Assembly: GCA_963824935.1 (NCBI GenBank)
Contig: CAWGRF010000008.1
Coordinates: 62,001 to 126,000 of the forward strand
Direction: 5' to 3'
Length of the DNA stretch: 64,000 bases
Source: JACCZX01 sp963824935
Lineage (GTDB): Bacteria > Pseudomonadota > Gammaproteobacteria > Burkholderiales > Burkholderiaceae_F
Below, piece by piece: positions 9,177 to 19,643 of the stretch. The notes below the pieces were generated by a model. It made no database searches and had not been told where the DNA came from. It saw only the letters and a program-made list of their open reading frames with translations. Each line of letters begins with the position of its first letter. Positions within the stretch are counted from its first letter, which is position 1. A program made the position numbers and the translations under genes.

Positions 9177-11880
9177 TCAAGCCTTTGCGCGGTCCAGTGC
9201 GTGCTCGAGGCTGTGCTTGCGCTTCAGGGCATCGTGCCAGCGATCGCCCGTTTCGGCCAGCCGCGCGCCGGCGTTGGTGATGGTGAAGTCTAGTGGATGC
9301 GCGCTTGCGAGCTCGTCCCATGTCAGCGGCATCGAAACCGGCGCACCACTCGCACCGCGTGGTGAATAAGCGACGTTGAGCGTCTTGCCGCGCACATTCA
9401 TGTTGTAGTCCATGAAGATCTTGCCGGTGCGCTTCGGCACGCTCCACTCGAGCGTGATGTCCTTCGGATGCTGGTGCATCAGGTGCCGGCCGACGAGCTC
9501 CGATATCTCGCGCGCGGCGTCAAAATCCAGTGTGCGCTTGATCGGCACAAACACGTGCAGCCCGGTCTTGCCCGATGTCTTGACGATCGGCTCGAGCGAC
9601 ATGCTCTGCAGCAGCTCGCGCAGCCAGAACGCGACTTCCTTGCCTTTCTCGAACGCAATCGTATTCAGCTCCGGCTCGTCGCCCGGCTTCTCTTTGCCTG
9701 AGTAGATGTAAGGGTCGATGTCGAACACGACGTAATCCGGAAAGTTGAGCACCGAGCTTTCGAGTGCCTCCAGCGAGCTCGCGTAATCATCGGTCTGCGC
9801 CTTTGGTATCGGGTCCACCCTTCGCACGCGAATGCCAGACATGAAACTCGAGCGTTCCCGATTGCGCGAGCCATAACAGCGTCGGCAAGTTGTTGCACAG
9901 CAGGTATTCGTGACTCTCGTCCTTGTGTCCCGAAAAGACGACGATGCTTTCGGCAAACGGCGGGCGGCTTTGCTCCCAATGCTTCTGAAAGAAGCGCTGG
10001 CCGTTGATTCCGTCAGGCATACGAATCATCGTCAGCGGACGATCTTCCAGATGCGGCAGGATGTACGGCGACACCTGCGCGAAGTAACGCAATAAGTCGC
10101 GCTTGGTCAGTGCCGGCTGCTGCAATGCCGGATCTGCCGGCCAGTAGACGCGATCGAGATTCGTCAGCTTGATCTGATGCGCGCCGACGGCCAGCGTCAG
10201 CGATGCTTTGCTGTTCTCGAGCTGACGCAAGATCTCGTCGATCTCGTTTGCACTGTTGGATGATTTCGCGCTTCCTTTGGCAATTTTGGCGGCGGCTCGT
10301 GCACGCGGCGCTTCGGCCGGTAATGCACGCCGCACCGTCTTCGGATCAATGTCGTCGCGCAAGCGCAAGAACACCGGCGCTCGCAGAGAGCCGTCGTCGG
10401 TCCAACTCTGGAATTGCACTTCGGCGACGACTTCGGGCTTCACCCAAACCGTCGGACTGTGCAAGTCTGGCTTGTCGGCAAACGGACAGGTTTTCGTTTG
10501 CAGCGGATCCAGCCGCTTTTGCACTAGCCCTAACGACTTCTCATCAAAGCCCGAGCCGACATGCGACGCGTAGATCAGCTTGCCGTCGTTCCAGTGCCCG
10601 AGCAGCAACGCCCCCAGCGACGCACGCCCGCCTTTTCCTTTGGTGTAGCCGCCGATCACGAACTCCGCACTGTTGATCGACTTGATCTTCAGCCATGATG
10701 CCGTGCGCTTGCCCGGCTCGTAGCGGCTCGCCTTGCGCTTGCCGATCACGCCTTCGAAGCCGGCTTCGACCGCTGCCGCGTGCAACGCCATTCCATCGTC
10801 AGTCGCATGCACCAGCTGCACCAGCGGCGATGGCAGCAGGCACTGCGCGAGGTAGCGCCGCCGATCGTTGTACGGCGCGTTGCGCAGATTCACACCTGCG
10901 AAATGCAGAATATCGAAACAGTAGAAGATTGCTCGCTCCGTCTGCGCGGCGCGGTTTTGCATCGCGTTGAATGACGGATTGCCGCTGGCGTCGAACGCCA
11001 CGATCTCGCCGTCGAGGATCACGCTGTCCACGGCCTGCTGGCGTAGCTCCGCGCACAACTTCGGAAAATCTGCCGCCAGATCGAGGCCGCGACGAGAGCG
11101 CAGCTTTACGCTGTCGCCCTCGACGAACGCCAGCACTCGATAGCCGTCGAGCTTGGGTTCCCACATCCAATCGGCGTGATTGAACGGTGCGTCTCCCAAT
11201 TCGGCCTGCATCGGAGCGAGCGTGGCGGGCATCGATTCGGTCTTACCGGCCGCGACAAGACGCGCCGCGGGAATCCGGTGCGCCGGAACGGTCTTCAGAT
11301 CCTCGACCGACACCCCGGAGAGCACCGAACGATTCTGCTCGGTGACATCGGTCTGCGCGACGAAGCGATCCTTGTGCTTGATCACCAGCCAGTTCTTGCG
11401 GTCCTTCATGCGCACCAGCGCGAACGAACCCTTCAACTTCTCCCCGCGCAGCAGGAAGCTCAGCTTTCCAATGTCCAGCCCGTCGCGGACGCGTTGCTCC
11501 GCTTCGGCGCGATCGTGAAACCAGTACTCCTGACCTTCATCCGGTGAGTAGACGCCGCAGTCCCACACGATCATCTCCCCGGCGCCGTACTGCCCGGGTG
11601 GAATCACACCCTCGAACGACGCGTACTCGTACGGATGATCTTCGGTCTGCGCCGCGAGTCGCTTATCGTTGGGATCTAGCGACAGCCCTTTCGGAACAGC
11701 CCACGACTTCAATACGCCGTCGCACTCCAATCGAAGGTCGTAATGCATCGCGCGCGCGGCGTGCTGCTGAACCACGAACAGCAGCGGCCCGCCGTGCGCT
11801 TCCCGTACCGCCGGCGCCGGCTCGGGGGTGGCTGAAAAACTGCGCTTGGCGGAGTATTCGGTAAGGTTGTCTTTCTTCAC
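9177..11880 (-). CDS. ligD: LigD, multifunctional NHEJ ligase (one frameshift)
   Basis: ATP-dependent DNA ligase D, in the order phosphoesterase, ligase, polymerase. The phosphoesterase part (residues 25-150) shows QQHAARAMHYDLRLE; the ligase part shows the adenylation motif EPKLDGYR (about residue 245); the primase-polymerase part shows VFDIDP and SGKTGLHVFVPI. The start is GTG 11880. One frameshift near 9820 splits the gene inside a GGGT context; removing one base gives HSRAKVDPIPKAQ in a continuous frame. The whole protein would be about 900 residues, the normal size. It is divergent from the DUF72 gene and upstream of ku. Confidence 0.93.
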
Positions 11881-11904
11881 GCGGGAATTCTAGGGTCAAG
11901 GCCC

Positions 11905-12633
11905 ATGAGTGCTCAGAGACTGGTGGCGGGTGCGAGCGGCTACTCCTTTAAGGAGTGGAAGGGGAACTTCTATCCAGAGAAGATGAAGCCGGAGGAAATG
12001 CTGGCGTGGTACAGCGAGCGCCTGCCGACGGTGGAGATCAATAACACTTTCTACCAGATGCCCAAGACGGCGGTGCTCGAGAACTGGGCAAAGGCGACAC
12101 CGGCAGACTTCCGGTTCGCGATCAAGGCTTCGCGGCGCATCACGCATATGTCGCGGCTCAAGGCAGATACAGCCGCTGATTCGGTCAATTTTCTCTACAC
12201 GACCCTTGCAGCGCTCGGCGCCAAGCGGGGTCCGGTGCTCTTCCAACTGCCGCCGTTCATGAAGAAGGATCTGCCGCGCCTCAACGAATTTCTGCGACTG
12301 CTGCCCGAGGGACATGGCGCTGCGTTCGAGTTTCGCAACGACAGCTGGTTTGACGACGACGTTTACGACGCGTTAAAAGGTGCCGGAGCAGCGTTGTGTC
12401 TGTCAGAGCGCGAAGACAATGCGCCGCCGCCGCTGGTGCAAACGGCTCGATGGGGCTACGTCCGGCTGCGGCTCGAGAATTACTCGGACGACGATCTGCA
12501 GCAGTGGGCCGACAGGCTCGCGGCTACCGGGTGGGGCGAGATCTACGTGTACTTCATGCACGAGCCGACGGCGCCGGCGTATGCGCAGACGCTGATGCGC
12601 TTGGCAGAGTCGCATGCAGACCAACATGCTTAG
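11905..12633 (+). CDS. DUF72 family protein (YecE-like)
   Basis: A TIM-barrel-like protein of 242 residues. The family signature is visible: GASGYSFKEWKGNFYP at the N-terminus, EINNTFYQMP (about residue 47), FRFAIKASRRITH (about residue 72), and a final YVYFMHEPTAPAYAQTL stretch. The biochemical function is unknown; DUF72 genes are often found beside repair genes, and this one is divergent from ligD with 24 bases between the starts. Its 3' end overlaps the following transporter gene. Confidence 0.92.
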   Translation: MSAQRLVAGASGYSFKEWKGNFYPEKMKPEEMLAWYSERLPTVEINNTFYQMPKTAVLENWAKATPADFRFAIKASRRITHMSRLKADTAADSVNFLYTTLAALGAKRGPVLFQLPPFMKKDLPRLNEFLRLLPEGHGAAFEFRNDSWFDDDVYDALKGAGAALCLSEREDNAPPPLVQTARWGYVRLRLENYSDDDLQQWADRLAATGWGEIYVYFMHEPTAPAYAQTLMRLAESHADQHA

Positions 12634-13594
12634 TCGAATCATCCGCTCGGCTTGCGCGTTCGTTGTTCTCGCTGCGCTGAGCGGGGGCGCGATTGCTCAG
12701 TCGAGCAAGACTGTCCGAATTCTTGTGGGCTTCCCCGCCGGCGGCGGCACCGATGCGATCGCGCGCACGCTGGGCGAGAAACTGAAAGACGAGCTTGGCA
12801 CCTCGGTCATCGTCGAGAACCGACCGGGGGCGGGTGGACAGATCGCCGCGCAGGCGCTGAAGAGCGCAGCACCCGACGGCACTACGTTGTTTATCTCGCA
12901 CGATCACACGATCTCGATCCTGCCGTTGGTGATGAAGAACCCGGGCTTTGATCCTGCGAAGGACTTCGTGCCGGTGGCGGGCTTTGCGACGTTCGTCAAC
13001 GCGCTCGCTGTGTCAAGCGGCACGCCGGCCAAGAGCTTCAACGACTACGTCGCGTGGGTGAAGCGACAGGGCGGCAAGAGCGCAATCGGCATCCCGGCGC
13101 CGGCCTCGATCCCCGAGTTTCTCGTCAAGATAATCGGCGACAAATACGGACTCGATCTCGTGTCAGTACCGTACCGCGGCAGCGCGCCGATGATCGCCGA
13201 CATGCTTGCCAATCAGATACCCGCCGGCGTCGGCTCGGTGCCGGAGTTCATCGACAATCACGCGGCCGGCAAGCTGCGCGTCGTCGCTGTGCTTGGCGGC
13301 ACGCGCCAGGCTGCACTGCCGGACATACCGACATTCGCCGAGCTCGGTCTCGCGGGTTTCGAAGAAGTGCCGTACTACGCGTTCTTCGCACCGGCCGGCA
13401 CCCCGCAAGCGGCGATCGATCAGTTCTCTGCCGCGCTATCGAAGGTGATCGCGCAGCCCGATGTACGCGACCGACTGACGCGATTGGGGTTGGCTGTGCA
13501 GTTCATGCCGCAAGCGCAACTCGCAGCCCGCGAGCGTGCTTATTCGCAAACGTGGGCGCAGATCATCAGGAAGAGCGGGTTTCAGCCGCAGTGA
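12614..13594 (+). CDS. Bug/TctC family periplasmic substrate-binding protein
   Basis: Tripartite tricarboxylate transporter receptor of the large Bug family. It has a signal peptide (cleavage near AIAQ), the motif VGFPAGGGTDAIAR that forms the carboxylate-binding loop, ENRPGAGGQIAA, and PYRGSAPMIADMLANQI later. The length is 326 residues. ATG 12626 is an alternative start that still keeps the signal peptide. No tctA or tctB is present, so it is an orphan receptor. It overlaps the DUF72 gene and precedes an SDR gene by 46 bases, hinting at one transcript. The ligand is unknown. Confidence 0.92.
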   Translation: MQTNMLSRIIRSACAFVVLAALSGGAIAQSSKTVRILVGFPAGGGTDAIARTLGEKLKDELGTSVIVENRPGAGGQIAAQALKSAAPDGTTLFISHDHTISILPLVMKNPGFDPAKDFVPVAGFATFVNALAVSSGTPAKSFNDYVAWVKRQGGKSAIGIPAPASIPEFLVKIIGDKYGLDLVSVPYRGSAPMIADMLANQIPAGVGSVPEFIDNHAAGKLRVVAVLGGTRQAALPDIPTFAELGLAGFEEVPYYAFFAPAGTPQAAIDQFSAALSKVIAQPDVRDRLTRLGLAVQFMPQAQLAARERAYSQTWAQIIRKSGFQPQ

Positions 13595-13640
13595 AATCTT
13601 TGACTTGCACGCTAAGTGCCAATAACCAGAAGAGGCGTTT

Positions 13641-14399
13641 ATGACCCAAACAAGAAAGGTTGCGCTGGTGACCGGCGCGGGAAGCGGCATCGGGCGCGCC
13701 GTGGCGGTGACCTTGCTCAACAATGGATTCGACACGGTACTGGCCGGCCGCCGCCTCGAGGCGCTTGAAGCGACCGCGAAGCTGGCTGCGGGTGCGCAGA
13801 GCACGTCGCTCGTGGTTGCCACCGACGTCGGCAACCCGGATTCGGTCGACGCGCTCTTCGCGCAGCTCAAGCAACGCTTCGGCCGTCTCGATCTGCTGTT
13901 CAACAACGCTGGCACCGGCGCGCCACCGGTTCCGCTCGAAGACCTGAGCTACGCGCAGTGGAAAGCCGTCGTCGACGCAAACTTGACCGGCTCCTTCCTG
14001 TGCACCCAAGGCGCATTTCGATTGATGAAGGCGCAGGATCCGCGCGGTGGCCGCATCATCAACAACGGCTCGATCTCGGCCCACGCGCCGCGACCAAACT
14101 CTGCCCCGTATACCGCGACCAAGCACGCGATCACCGGACTGACCAAATCGTCGTCGCTCGATGGCCGCAAGTACGACATCGCCGTGGGCCAGATCGACAT
14201 CGGCAATGCGTTGACCGACCTCGCGTTCAGGATGACGCAGGGTGTGCCGCAGGCACACGGTGCGATTGCAGTCGAGGCGGTGATGGATGTCCAGCACGTC
14301 GCCAACGCTGTGCTTCACATGGCGAGCCTTCCGCTCGACGCCAATGTGCTCTTCATGACCGTGATGGCGACCAAGATGCCGTTTGTCGGTAGAGGGTGA
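13641..14399 (+). CDS. Short-chain dehydrogenase/reductase
   Basis: Classical SDR of 252 residues. The Rossmann motif TGAGSGIG is at residues 11-18, the NNAG motif at about 89, and the catalytic Ser plus YTATK are present at about 143-160. NAD(P)-dependent oxidoreduction of an alcohol or ketone is expected; the substrate is unknown. GAGGCG lies before ATG 13641. It follows an orphan Bug receptor, so it may act on the compound that receptor binds. Confidence 0.93.
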   Translation: MTQTRKVALVTGAGSGIGRAVAVTLLNNGFDTVLAGRRLEALEATAKLAAGAQSTSLVVATDVGNPDSVDALFAQLKQRFGRLDLLFNNAGTGAPPVPLEDLSYAQWKAVVDANLTGSFLCTQGAFRLMKAQDPRGGRIINNGSISAHAPRPNSAPYTATKHAITGLTKSSSLDGRKYDIAVGQIDIGNALTDLAFRMTQGVPQAHGAIAVEAVMDVQHVANAVLHMASLPLDANVLFMTVMATKMPFVGRG

Positions 14400-14563
14400 A
14401 GAGAGCGCATCCGTCCTTCGTGTTACGTCTGTAACGAACCGAGTCAACTCACCCTTCGATAATTCACACTGCGCCTGTAGCACTTCTCATTACCGCATCG
14501 TCTACCGGAAGCGAGCATGTTTGATAAGGCAGCTCGCAGTAGCGTAGTTGGAACGGAGTACCG

Positions 14564-15058
14564 ATGTCGATTTCCTCAGCACAACCTGCCGCTGTACGTC
14601 GCGCGGGCGCGTTCGGCGTGCACTCCTTGTATCGGTTTGCCTTCACGGTACCGGACCTGGACGAAGCCGAGCGTTTCTACTGGGCATTCGGCCTGAGTCC
14701 GCGTCGGATCGGCGATCGGCTCGACCTGTACACGCACGGTCATCCGCATTGCTGGGCTTCGATCCATCAAAACGGCGCGCAGAAAAAACTTCAGTACGTG
14801 AGCTACGCGGTGTACGAGGAGGATTTCGACGCCTTTCGTTCACGAATCGAACGCCTGGGTCTTCAATGCGAACCTCACCCGCTATGTGGGACGAGCCGGG
14901 AGTTCAGTCTCGATACCGACGGCCGTCGCAGTTCAGTCTCGATAAGCGCGATTACTCGCTGCGCTTCAGCTCTTTGGCATGTGCTCTCTTATTTGAGTCG
15001 CAGTTGGGTCAGACGGTGGGTCGCCTCTATCGAGCCAGGCCACAGCCTCCACTTCTGA
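14564..15058 (+). pseudogene. Truncated VOC/extradiol dioxygenase-like gene
   Basis: The first 110 residues look like a vicinal-oxygen-chelate domain (HSLYRFAFTVPDLDEAERFYWAFGL, then FDAFRSRIERLGL). After about base 14890 the similarity stops and the frame runs on through Ser/Arg-rich sequence into the 3' end of the opposite-strand gene. Related proteins are usually near 300 residues, so more than half is missing. A 15-bp direct repeat (14901-14915 and 14930-14944) lies at the break. I regard it as a deletion remnant. Confidence 0.6.
14901..14944. repeat. 15-bp direct repeat at the broken VOC gene
   Basis: AGTTCAGTCTCGATA occurs twice, at 14901-14915 and 14930-14944, with 14 bases between. 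It coincides with the point at which the VOC reading frame loses similarity to its family, and may mark a slippage or deletion junction. Confidence 0.7.
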
Positions 15059-15355
15059 CGCAAAGAGGTCTCCAATCAACCGCCGATTGACGGCAACTGT
15101 GACTCCGAACTTCTGCGGATCGATCATCTCCGGACGAACGACCATAGCCAAGCGAACTGCTCCGTCATTTACTCGCGCCCATTTCTCGACCATGAAGTAC
15201 CGCTTGCTAAGGCTGGGCGACTTAAAGCCGGTGAGTGAGGACGCGTTTACCACGAGCTCCTTAATGCCATGCGCACGAGCGTACGCAATAGCAGCGGTCA
15301 CCAGTGTCTGCGGCATCTCTAAGCGATACACAGCCAATTGGCCGAAAGAACCCAC
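14966..15355 (-). CDS. STAS-like conserved hypothetical protein
   Basis: A 129-residue cytoplasmic protein with alternating helices and strands: LVTAAIAYARAHGIKELVVNASSLTGF, MVEKWARVNDGAVRLAMVVRPEMIDPQKFG, and an ending with FASEVEAVAWLD. This pattern resembles SpoIIAA/STAS-type small proteins in which the last EAVAWL helix is conserved. No catalytic motif is seen. The start at 15355 gives a protein of the usual length. It is convergent with the broken VOC gene. Function unknown. Confidence 0.75.
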   Translation of the reverse strand: MGSFGQLAVYRLEMPQTLVTAAIAYARAHGIKELVVNASSLTGFKSPSLSKRYFMVEKWARVNDGAVRLAMVVRPEMIDPQKFGVTVAVNRRLIGDLFASEVEAVAWLDRGDPPSDPTATQIREHMPKS

Positions 15356-15474
15356 GGCCCGCTACTACCTCAAAATGATCCGGTGCGCGCTCCACACAAA
15401 ATCCTAATCTTTCGCCGACATTGCCTACCGCACCGATTATCGTCCTCTGACGGTGACCCGATTAACATGCAGCG

Positions 15475-18099
15475 ATGGAACTGGTCGAGCGCGATGAGGC
15501 GTTGCAGGCGCTTGAAAGCGATTTGCGATCCGTTGCAAGCGGGACGGGTCGCGTCGCCTTCATTGCCGGTGAAGCGGGCATTGGCAAAACCAGTCTGCTG
15601 AAGGCACTGGCGGCGCGCTCAGGTAACACTCCGCGCCGCGTCGATCTTTGGTGGGGCAACTGCGATGCGTTGCAGACGCCGCACCCGCTTGCTCCGCTAC
15701 ATGACATCGCGCGATCATCAGACGTTCGGTTCGGCGCGTTGCTACGAGGCGACGACAGCCGCGCCGCGGTGTTCGAAGCCGTGCTTACCGAGCTTACGCA
15801 GAAGCCTCGCCCCGTTCTACTCGTGATCGAAGATGCGCACTGGGCCGACGATGCGTCGTTAGATTTGATCAAGTTCCTCGGTCGACGCATCGACCGCGTG
15901 GCCTGCCTGCTCGCGATTTCGTATCGCGACGACGAAGTCCCAACGATGCATCCGCTGCGGCGCGTGCTGGGTGAGCTTCCGAGCAGTCTTGTAACGAGAT
16001 TGGATTTGCCGCGCCTGTCGCCGACAGGCGTTGAAACATTAGCTCGCAGCGCGTTTCGATCGCCGGCCGGCGTTTACTCAGCGACGCACGGCAATCCGTT
16101 TTTCGTCACCGAGGTTTTGCGGCACGGCATCGATACCGTCCCGCGCAGCGTGCAGGATCTCGTGCTTGCGCGCTTTGCGCGTCTGAGCCCCGAGGCGCAG
16201 TCGATCGTCAGGCTTGCGTCTCTCGTTCCAGCGAAGATCGAACGCTGGCTTGCCGACGATTTACTTGGAGTGAACGTCGCGGCAATTGAAGAGTGCTTGA
16301 ACTCCGGCCTGCTATTGGCTGCCGCGTCCACCCTGTCGTTTCGGCACGAACTCGCACGCGTCGCGATCGAATCGTCGATCTCCGATCCTCTGGCGCGCGC
16401 ATCGCACGCCGATATCTTTCGCGCACTCGAGCGCGGCAGCGCGCCGGTGTCGCTGGCGCGTCTTGTTCACCATGCGACACGAGCAGGCGATATCGCTGCA
16501 GTAATGCGATACGCGCCGGATGCTGCGCGCCAGGCGCAACAACGCGAGGCCCATCGCGAGGCGGCCGCGCATTACCGCACGGCGCTCGAGCATTCGAACG
16601 GCATGGACAACGAGCACGCGGCCTGGCTGGATGCCTACGCGCGCGAGTGCATGCTGACGGGTCAGCTGACTGAAGCCATTACCGCGCGATTGCGTTTGCA
16701 CGAGTTACACAAGCGTGCCGCTAACAAGGTTGGCGAGGCCGAAAATTTGAGCCAACTGGCAGTGGCTTATGTGGGCGTTCTGAGGAATGCGGAAGCTGAT
16801 GTCGCAAGCCGCAGAGCAATCGAATTGCTTGAAACGCTGGCTCCAAGCGTCGCGCTCGCCGGCGCCTATCGTGTGGAAGGTTCGCTGCGAATGCTCAATC
16901 GCGACTGCGAGGCTTCGGTCGAGTGGAGCACGAAAGCAATCCAACTGGCCGAGCAATTCGGGGACAGAGAAACTATTGCATCTGCTACGAGCACGCTCGG
17001 CACAGCGATGCTTTTCCTGGACTACGAAGCAGGCTGCGCGCAACTTCATCGCGCAATCGATCTCGCTCGGGCGGACGAACTACATCACATCGCCGCGAGC
17101 GCCTACGGCAACTTAGGCTCAGGGTCAGGTGAACTGTTCCGGCTGCGAGAAGGTGAGCGCTACCTAAAGCAAGCAATCTCCTTTGCGCAGCGGCATGAAC
17201 TCGATACCGCCCGACTCTACGCGACATCGTGGCTGGCGTTGTGCGAGATGTACCTCGGCCGCTGGGAAGACGCGTTCGACAACGCTTCGGACGTCATTCA
17301 GCAAACGACCTCCAGTCCCAGTATCAGCCGTGTGATGGCACTAGTGGCGCTGGGCCGCCTGCAAACCCGGCGCGGCGATCCGCATGCGACCGAGACACTC
17401 GATGAGGCGTTGGAGCTCGCTCTTGCCAGCCAGACGCTGCAGCGGCTCGGCCCCGTGCGGGCGGTGCGCGCCGAGGCCGCATGGTGGCGGGGCAACCGAC
17501 GCGCTGCAGCCGACGAAGCCGAATCAGCATTGAAGCTGGCGATCGACCATCGACACCCATGGTTGGCGGGAGAACTGGCGTACTGGCTTTGGCGCGCGGA
17601 TGCCCTGACAGCGGTGCCGTCGCCGTGTGCGGAACCGTTCGCGCTGCAGATATCGGGTCGCTGGCGTGAAGCCGCGCAAGCGTGGGCAGAATTGGGTTGC
17701 CCGTTCGAGCAAGCGCGTGCGCTCAGCGACGGCGATCAGGCAGCGCAACTGGAAGCGCTCGAAATCTTCGAGCACCTGGACGCACGGCCGGCCGCCGACC
17801 AGCTGCGCCAGCAACTGAAGACCGCGGGACAGCGCAAGCTGCCGAGGCGTGCGCGTAGCTCGACAAAGTCGAACCCGCATCAACTGACCGCGCGCGAGAT
17901 CGAGGTGTTGCTCTTGTTGTGCGAGGGGCTGAAGAACTCGGAAATCGCCGAACGACTGTGCCGCTCCGTGCGCACGATCGATCATCATCTTGAATCGGTG
18001 TTTGGCAAGCTCAACGTCACGACCCGGACGGAGGCGGTCGCCGCAGCAACGCGCGCGGGAATCCGGGCAAAAAATGGGCAAGCCAGCGTGGCAATCTAG
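15475..18099 (+). CDS. LAL-type transcriptional regulator (AAA ATPase, TPR, LuxR HTH)
   Basis: Large ATP-binding LuxR regulator of 874 residues. The N-terminal ATPase has Walker A GEAGIGKTS (about residue 32) and Walker B PVLLVIEDAHWADD (about residue 112). The middle 400 residues are helical and TPR-like. The C-terminus has a LuxR helix-turn-helix (LTAREIEVLLLLCEGLKNSE, about 805-865). Such proteins switch transcription after ligand and ATP binding. No dedicated target is evident; the small DUF4242 gene follows 84 bases downstream on the same strand and could be one. Confidence 0.93.
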   Translation: MELVERDEALQALESDLRSVASGTGRVAFIAGEAGIGKTSLLKALAARSGNTPRRVDLWWGNCDALQTPHPLAPLHDIARSSDVRFGALLRGDDSRAAVFEAVLTELTQKPRPVLLVIEDAHWADDASLDLIKFLGRRIDRVACLLAISYRDDEVPTMHPLRRVLGELPSSLVTRLDLPRLSPTGVETLARSAFRSPAGVYSATHGNPFFVTEVLRHGIDTVPRSVQDLVLARFARLSPEAQSIVRLASLVPAKIERWLADDLLGVNVAAIEECLNSGLLLAAASTLSFRHELARVAIESSISDPLARASHADIFRALERGSAPVSLARLVHHATRAGDIAAVMRYAPDAARQAQQREAHREAAAHYRTALEHSNGMDNEHAAWLDAYARECMLTGQLTEAITARLRLHELHKRAANKVGEAENLSQLAVAYVGVLRNAEADVASRRAIELLETLAPSVALAGAYRVEGSLRMLNRDCEASVEWSTKAIQLAEQFGDRETIASATSTLGTAMLFLDYEAGCAQLHRAIDLARADELHHIAASAYGNLGSGSGELFRLREGERYLKQAISFAQRHELDTARLYATSWLALCEMYLGRWEDAFDNASDVIQQTTSSPSISRVMALVALGRLQTRRGDPHATETLDEALELALASQTLQRLGPVRAVRAEAAWWRGNRRAAADEAESALKLAIDHRHPWLAGELAYWLWRADALTAVPSPCAEPFALQISGRWREAAQAWAELGCPFEQARALSDGDQAAQLEALEIFEHLDARPAADQLRQQLKTAGQRKLPRRARSSTKSNPHQLTAREIEVLLLLCEGLKNSEIAERLCRSVRTIDHHLESVFGKLNVTTRTEAVAAATRAGIRAKNGQASVAI

Positions 18100-18183
18100 G
18101 CAAGTTTGCCGTGGGCGAAGACACCGTATCTGCCTAACCTGATGGCGTCGGTAATTTCACCGTCGCCACTTACGGAGTTCGAG

Positions 18184-18459
18184 ATGCCCCGCTACATGGT
18201 TGAACGCACGTTTCCCGACGGCCTTCGGATCCCGATGGACGAACAAGGCGCCAAAGCCTGCGGCAGTGTGATCGACAACAACGCCAAGAGCGGCGTGACC
18301 TGGGTGCATTCCTATGTCACTCCGGATCTTCGCAAGACGTTCTGCATCTACGATGCCCCGACGCCCGATGCCATTCGCGAAACGGCCCGCAACAACAACT
18401 TGCCGATTGACAACATCACTGCTGTTAGCGTGCTTGATCCTTATTTTTATCGATCGTGA
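18184..18459 (+). CDS. DUF4242 domain protein
   Basis: A small 91-residue protein beginning MPRYMVERTFPDGL, with GVTWVHSYVTPDLRKTFCIYDAP and ending AVSVLDPYFYR, the full DUF4242 pattern (a ferredoxin-fold domain sometimes annotated as nickel-binding). I chose ATG 18184 because GGAG lies eight bases upstream and the domain starts there; the open frame extends 26 codons further with no similarity. Function unknown. Confidence 0.88.
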   Translation: MPRYMVERTFPDGLRIPMDEQGAKACGSVIDNNAKSGVTWVHSYVTPDLRKTFCIYDAPTPDAIRETARNNNLPIDNITAVSVLDPYFYRS

Positions 18460-18483
18460 ATCTGCGCTGTCAGCGATGAAATA

Positions 18484-18520
18484 GCCACGCGCCCAACCGT
18501 CCTGCGGCCGAGCGCGTGGC
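18484..18520. terminator. Inverted repeat between convergent genes
   Basis: GCCACGCGC (18484-18492) pairs with GCGCGTGGC (18512-18520) around a 19-base loop, between the DUF4242 gene and the 3' end of the LysR gene. A bidirectional terminator is possible, but there is no T tract. Confidence 0.35.
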
Positions 18521-18596
18521 GATAGCGTTGCCATCCCGATGTGCCGACGCCGACGACGGCAGCGTCATAGCGCTTGGTCATCGGCTGTGTTTCGGT

Positions 18597-19550
18597 TCAA
18601 ACGCGCCGTTGCGATTTCCGGCGGCCGCTTGCGAGCGACGCTTGCGAATGCGCCTGGGCCTGGATCCAGTCCGCGAAGATTTTCACTTCATCGCGTTGCG
18701 CGGCCGGTGACACGATCAACCAGTATGCTCGATGCGCGCGCATCGCAAAGCGCTTGTCCTTCAGCGGCATCACGAGTCGGCGATCGGCGACAAATGGATC
18801 GATCAGCGGAAAGCGGCCCAGCGCGACACCCTGCCCCGCCATTGCGGCCTGCATGATCTGGTCGTAGTGGCTGAAGGTCAGTCCGCGTCTGGCGCGCGGA
18901 CGCTCCAGCTTCATCGCCTCACACCATACTTTCCACGACAGCCAGATCGTTGTGCTGTTGGGATCGTCGATATCTAACAGCGGCAGTTGCAGCAGATCCT
19001 CCGGCGTACGGATGCGTTTGCCTTTGAGCAGCGCCGGACTTGCCACGGGCGCTACCTGCTCTCCGAACAGGCAGATCGCGTCGGCACCGGCAGCGTCTTG
19101 CGAGCAGTACCGGATCGCCGCGTCCAGCCCGTGGTGCTCAAGATCGCGCACGGTGTTATCGGCCACGACATGCACTGAGATATCGCCGTGCTCGGTTTGA
19201 AACTGCGCTAGCCGCGGCACCAGCCAGAGCGATGCAAATGACGCGGTCGTCGTGACGCGAACGATCGGCTCTGTCTTTGCACGCACGGCGGAGGTGGCGT
19301 CACGCACCAGCGCGAGTGCCTTCGAAACTTCGCGGTAGTAACGCTCGCCCGCCTCGGTCAGGATCAGCGCACGTGTGCGCCGCTCGAACAACTTCACGCC
19401 GAGTTGTTCCTCGAGCTGCTGCACCTGCCTGCTGACGGCCGACTGCGTCAGATGCAACTCGGCGGCGGCAGACGTGAATGAAAGCAGTCGCGCAGCGGCT
19501 TCGAAGCCGCGCAATAGATCCAGCGACGCGGGCAGGTCGCGCCTATGCAT
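18597..19550 (-). CDS. LysR-family transcriptional regulator (GcvA-like)
   Basis: A 317-residue LysR regulator. The N-terminal winged helix reads LLRGFEAAARLLSFTSAAAELHLTQSAVSRQVQQLE (in part); the effector domain begins IVRVTTTASFASLWLVPRL, and AAIRYC then QAAMAGQGVALGRFPLI are typical of the GcvA group. It is divergent from the DUF2917 gene at 19644, an arrangement in which LysR regulators usually control the divergent gene. The effector is unknown. Confidence 0.93.
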   Translation of the reverse strand: MHRRDLPASLDLLRGFEAAARLLSFTSAAAELHLTQSAVSRQVQQLEEQLGVKLFERRTRALILTEAGERYYREVSKALALVRDATSAVRAKTEPIVRVTTTASFASLWLVPRLAQFQTEHGDISVHVVADNTVRDLEHHGLDAAIRYCSQDAAGADAICLFGEQVAPVASPALLKGKRIRTPEDLLQLPLLDIDDPNSTTIWLSWKVWCEAMKLERPRARRGLTFSHYDQIMQAAMAGQGVALGRFPLIDPFVADRRLVMPLKDKRFAMRAHRAYWLIVSPAAQRDEVKIFADWIQAQAHSQASLASGRRKSQRRV

Positions 19551-19643
19551 TCCGGCCGCTCATGCGTCGCATTTCGAGATTTCGTTTGTCCGCAATCGTC
19601 TGGTGCGCGACAGTTCGTCGCACATCACCACGAGGTCAACGCC

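Noticed and set aside
7429..11880. Phage or mobile-element origin for ku/ligD
   Set aside because: No integrase, repeats or compositional break was seen; the layout is the usual chromosomal one.
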